DNA from: Malurus cyaneus samueli
Taxonomy: Eukaryota; Chordata; Aves; Passeriformes; Maluridae
Reading direction: 5' to 3'
Length of the DNA: 64,000 nucleotides
Assembly: GCA_009741485.1 (NCBI GenBank)
Contig: CM019230.1
Location: 8,165,012 to 8,229,011 of the forward strand
A program made the translations under genes and the position numbers. A model generated the notes under the pieces. It was not told the DNA's origin. It did no database searches and was given only the letters and a program-made list of their open reading frames with translations. Of the stretch, positions 60,551-64,000 are shown piece after piece; within the stretch, counting starts at the first letter, position 1, and each line of letters starts with the position of its first letter.

Positions 60551-61060
60551 TCTTCTTTATTCACATACCCTTCCTTATCATTACATTCAAACTCATTCTT
60601 CCCCAACTTCACTTGCTTTGGCTTTGGTCCATTCTACTACTTGGTCATTCTTATCATCCCCTGATTCTGCATCTTCTGTTCCTTTTCAGATGCTTCCTCC
60701 TGCACTGGGAATTTCTTCCTCTAGCAACAACCCTGCTTCTCAGTAGGGCTTCTCCTGATTTTCCACACTGAGGACTCTGAGTGTTTGCAGCAGGCAGGAG
60801 CCTGTGCCTTCTCTCCATCCCTACATGTTTCCCACAAGACACACTAGCTCTTACTCTTCACTTTTTCTGCGTGAGTCAGCATCTGATGGATTACAGAACC
60901 AATGTAGCCCCTTTCATCTCCTTCAGCACACCCTCCCACTTCCCCCCCTTCTCATGCTTTCTTGTCAAATTATTTATAGGACATTGATTCACAGACCTGT
61001 TATGTCTAATTATATCCATTCACTTCTAATATGAATCGCAATTCTGTTAGGAGTTAAGAT

Positions 61061-61173
61061 TGCCAAAAATGTTTTGACCTAAGAAAGAGGAGGTGGTGGC
61101 TACATATGCAGATCAGATCCTATAAAAGTACCCTGAGATCTGTGTGTCTTGTCCTTTCTCAGATATCTCTAAG
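61061..61173 (+). promoter_or_regulatory. Gene C promoter and first non-coding exon (MYH type)
   Basis: tgccaaaaat (61,061-61,070), the 19-bp block tgacctaagaaagaggagg (61,075-61,093) and TATAAAA (61,121-61,127) repeat the gene B promoter with the same block-to-TATA spacing. Transcription should start near 61,150. The short exon ends at tctaag|gtaagag (donor after 61,173). The position, 6.6 kb after the end of gene B and on the same strand, fits the start of the next tandem myosin gene. No start-codon exon (MSTDAEM-like) was found up to 64,000, so the coding part lies outside the window or is lost. Confidence 0.7.
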
Positions 61174-61396
61174 GTAAGAGTTTCAGGGCTTGGGACTAGG
61201 GAGATGGGGAATGAAGGGAAACTGGCCCTGCATTCCACAAGCTCCAGTGCATTCCTACAGATGCTCACATTCATTCAATGGGGGTTTGCCAGTGTCAGCT
61301 GGGATTTTCAGTCTACTTTTAAGCCATCCATATGTTTTCAGTCTATAAATGTTGTCTGGGGTGCAGCAGTAAGAAGTTACTAATTCTGTTTTTTAA

Positions 61397-61444
61397 TACC
61401 GTCCGTCTTCCAAACTTCAATCCTTTCATCTTGTCTCACAAAAG
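61397..61444 (+). other. Candidate gene C non-coding exon 2
   Basis: gtccttccaaactt-like sequence ending cacaaaag|gtaaggtcttgattta resembles gene B exon 2 (cacaagag|gtaagactgattta), and both are followed by similar intron starts. The upstream pyrimidine run reads ttttttaatacc where gene B has tttttcagtat, so the expected AG acceptor is missing; the nearest AG is near 61,378. This may be a true difference, a shifted exon start or a sequence error. Confidence 0.4.
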
Positions 61445-62850
61445 GTAAGGTCTTGATTTATTCACTCTTTAGGGACAGGTAGAGTTGCTGTAAGGCAGGG
61501 CTTCTATGAAGATATGTTGGAAATCCTGATATTCATTATATTTATATTCATTGTACAAATACTGTACAAGAATTGGGCTGGACTGTCATTATTTTTGTCA
61601 CAAGATTCCTAAAGAATGTGATCTTAAAAGTACTGATCACTGCAGCAATGCCTACCTCTCCCCAGGAATCTCCAATAGAGACAAGTTCCTGGAGAAACCA
61701 TCCTAAGGAAAAAAACAAACAAACAAACAAAAAAAAAAAAACAGAAAGTACTTTCCAATATTTGGGGTGGGTTTCTTGCTATTTATCTCAAACATCAAGG
61801 GTCATTGGGGCTGTCTGTGGAACAGCAGGAAAAGAAATATATATTTAAATAATGTTAATCTATTGTTTTTTACATGGAAGCTTGAGAATGTGGTTAGAAT
61901 TTTGTGTATTAAAACATCAAGTGCTAAAAGCAAGAATTTCTGTCTGAGTTTCCTTGTAGTTTGTTTCTGCCCCTGAAAATATTGCACAGTTGTGACACAA
62001 TTATATAAGCAAATTTTTGTAATCACGGGGAGCTGAATAAAGGATGATACCTACTTGGATATGTGGAAAAAGACATATGGAACTGCATCTAAATTCAGTT
62101 TTAAATATTTACACTCAAGAAAAGAAACTCTTCATGTTTACTTTTACATTAATTTATATTAATTTTGTCAAATATTGTCACTAGAATATATCCTTCCAAA
62201 GTATAAAATGTCAACAAAAACCATGAAAGGAATATAACCAGCTTGCCGGAATAAGTGAAGGAGAGTTAGCATAGCATTTATTTTAGGAAATTTCAAACAA
62301 AACAATAAAAAGAAAATAGTTTAATACTATTAAAAGTCCATCTACTGACACGTTACATACATATATGGTAACATAAAGTGTACTAACCTACTATACATAC
62401 TTTTAATTACACTTTTTAATAGTATCATAAGGATATATTGTGATAACAGCATCTGGTGTGTATAAAATAACACAATATACAATGTAGGTGTAATGTACAT
62501 AATATAACCTAATCTATTATAATATATAATAATGTATGGTGACACAGTGTATACTAAGATATATATATAAGATGGTAATGTTATTTATTAGTAGTAGTAT
62601 TATTCCTGTTAGGAATCTTGCAAGAAAATGTGAGATAATATAAGCAATGTCAAAACTCCTGGTGAAAAACTGGGATGATTTTTCAACCTTATGTGATTAT
62701 TTTGTGAAATGGTCTCATTTGAGTTATAACATATTAATCAAATGGAAAAACATGTTGTTAAAAACAAAGCCAGTCAGGGAATTGCACCCATTAATTTGAT
62801 AATGCCAAAATGAAGCCTTTCTTTGGCTAGGAAGGCAAAGTAATATTATT
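61445..62850. other. AT-rich sequence, probable intron 2 of gene C
   Basis: Contains an A-rich run at about 61,708-61,742 and very AT-rich, TATA-repeat-like sequence at 62,340-62,600. No exon recognised. Confidence 0.5.
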
Positions 62851-62854
62851 CTGT

Positions 62855-63490
62855 TGTAAAGAATATTCTTCCTAATATCTAATCTAAACTCACCCTATTT
62901 CAATTGTGAGCCATTCCCCTTTCTTCTGTTGCTCCAAGCCCTTGTCTAAAGTTCTCCTTCAGCTCTCTTGGAGTACTTCTTTAGGTACTCCAGAAAGGTT
63001 GCCAGAAGTTCTCCTTGGAGCCTTCTCTTCTCCAGGCTGAACTACCCCTCTCCCAGCCTATTTTCAGAGCAGAGGGGCTCCAACCATTGGCATCCTCTGG
63101 ACTTACTCCAGCAGCTCCTGGTCCTTTCCTTCTGGGCCCCAGGGCTGGAGGCAACCCTTCAGGTGGAGCCTCACCTGAGTGGGGCAGAGGGGTAGAATCC
63201 ACCCCTCTCGCTGCCCTTGCTGGGGGATCAGCCAGCACACAGGGGGCTCCTGGGTCCCAGCCCACACAGCTCTCACCCACCCCAGAAGGATTCAAGTCCT
63301 CCTTCCCAGGGCTGCTCTCCATCCATTTTCTGCCCAGTCTGTGCTCATGCCTGGCATTGACCCTGTCGATGTTCAGTTCCTCAGTACTTTGGCCTCATTA
63401 AACATCATGATGTTTGTACAGGCCCACCTGGCCAGCCTTTCAAAATCCGTCTGGATGGCCCCACTTCCCTCCAGCATGACCACTGACATA
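62855..63490 (-). mobile_element. CR1 LINE fragment, ~640 bp
   Basis: The + strand carries, in order, cttcctaatatctaatctaaa, ccattcccctttcttctgttgc, the gagccttctcttctccaggctgaac segment, cctctggacttactccagcagc, tggaggcaacccttcaggtggagcctcacctgag, and gcccacctggccagccttt. This is the reverse complement of a CR1 3' untranslated/ORF2-end region. It is the best-preserved CR1 in the window, but the 3' terminal repeat is absent. Confidence 0.85.
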
Positions 63491-64000
63491 TACCTAAATT
63501 CCAGCTTCACAACTACATGAAAGTCAAGACAATGCAGTCAAGACAGTGGTTTGGCAATAACAGCAGTTACTAATTTGTTGAGGACTTTTTTAAGTAGTGA
63601 ATGAACTAAAGATTTTCTGTTATGAAATAGAATAACAGGCAAAATACCAACTTTCTTTGTTAGGAGATGGATGTTTGAAGTAATTGAAAGATTTCAAAGT
63701 TTACAATATTTTATTCATAGGGAATGTCTTAAATAATAATGATAAAAATATTTGCTCTGTGCATACCCAGTGTACTGTACCACTTCTGAGTGTTTTAATG
63801 TAAACAAATCACATAGTCTCAAAGGTGCTAAACAAAAAAGATAGAAGGCTTTCACAATTCAAAAATCGTGAATACCTGTTGTGTGCAGGGTTTAGAATCC
63901 TGGAAAGAACTTATTTATCCAGTTAACAGAACAAATTTTCTTTTTAAATCCCAGATGAAAACAAAATACAAAAGAAAGAAAGCATTCTTTGTTAAAGAAA
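63491..64000. other. Nothing recognised
   Basis: AT-rich sequence without repeat or coding signal up to the end of the window. Confidence 0.6.

Overview
This is a vertebrate nuclear locus, almost certainly from a bird and most likely a passerine. It is part of the tandem cluster of fast skeletal-muscle (sarcomeric) myosin heavy chain genes. The evidence is spliced MYH exons with GT-AG introns and exon sizes typical of vertebrate MYH genes, several CR1 LINE fragments, avian ERVL-type LTRs, and a tRNA-Ile-headed, CR1-tailed SINE of the kind known from songbirds. All genes found lie on the + strand.

Layout. Gene A (1-15,487) is the 3' part of an MYH gene, from the end of exon 25 to the stop codon. 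It is broken twice: by low-quality sequence at about 1,621-3,177, and by a 9.1-kb block at 5,277-14,374 that sits inside its exon 37. That block is an indel-ridden copy of the 3' half of the next gene (from the middle of exon 30) plus its downstream flank. If the block is skipped, the two halves of gene A's exon 37 meet exactly, with CAGGAC present at both edges. From 15,490 to 37,780 there is about 22 kb without a recognisable host gene, holding a SINE, CR1 pieces, an ERVL LTR, and an ERVL integrase relic with an LTR.

Gene B (promoter about 37,780; coding 39,224-54,513) is a complete MYH gene with two non-coding 5' exons and 38 coding exons. The exon lengths imply a protein of about 1,943 residues once four small indel sites are set aside. 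Two of these are 1-nt losses that fall exactly in the ATP-binding P-loop and in switch I. The flank of gene B (54,514-59,645) carries an ERVL LTR with a minisatellite; the same flank is repeated at 9,216-14,374. At 61,060-61,173 there is a second MYH-type promoter with its first non-coding exon, which marks the start of a third gene (C) whose coding part lies beyond the window.

How it works together: sarcomeric MYH genes encode the motor of the thick filament. Tandem paralogues are used in different fibre types or developmental stages. Near-identity of some exon-intron blocks beside unrelated neighbouring introns suggests exchange (gene conversion) between the copies. The frameshifts, the scrambled gap and the nested copy look more like unpolished long-read gap filling than real biology, and the entries say where I think so.
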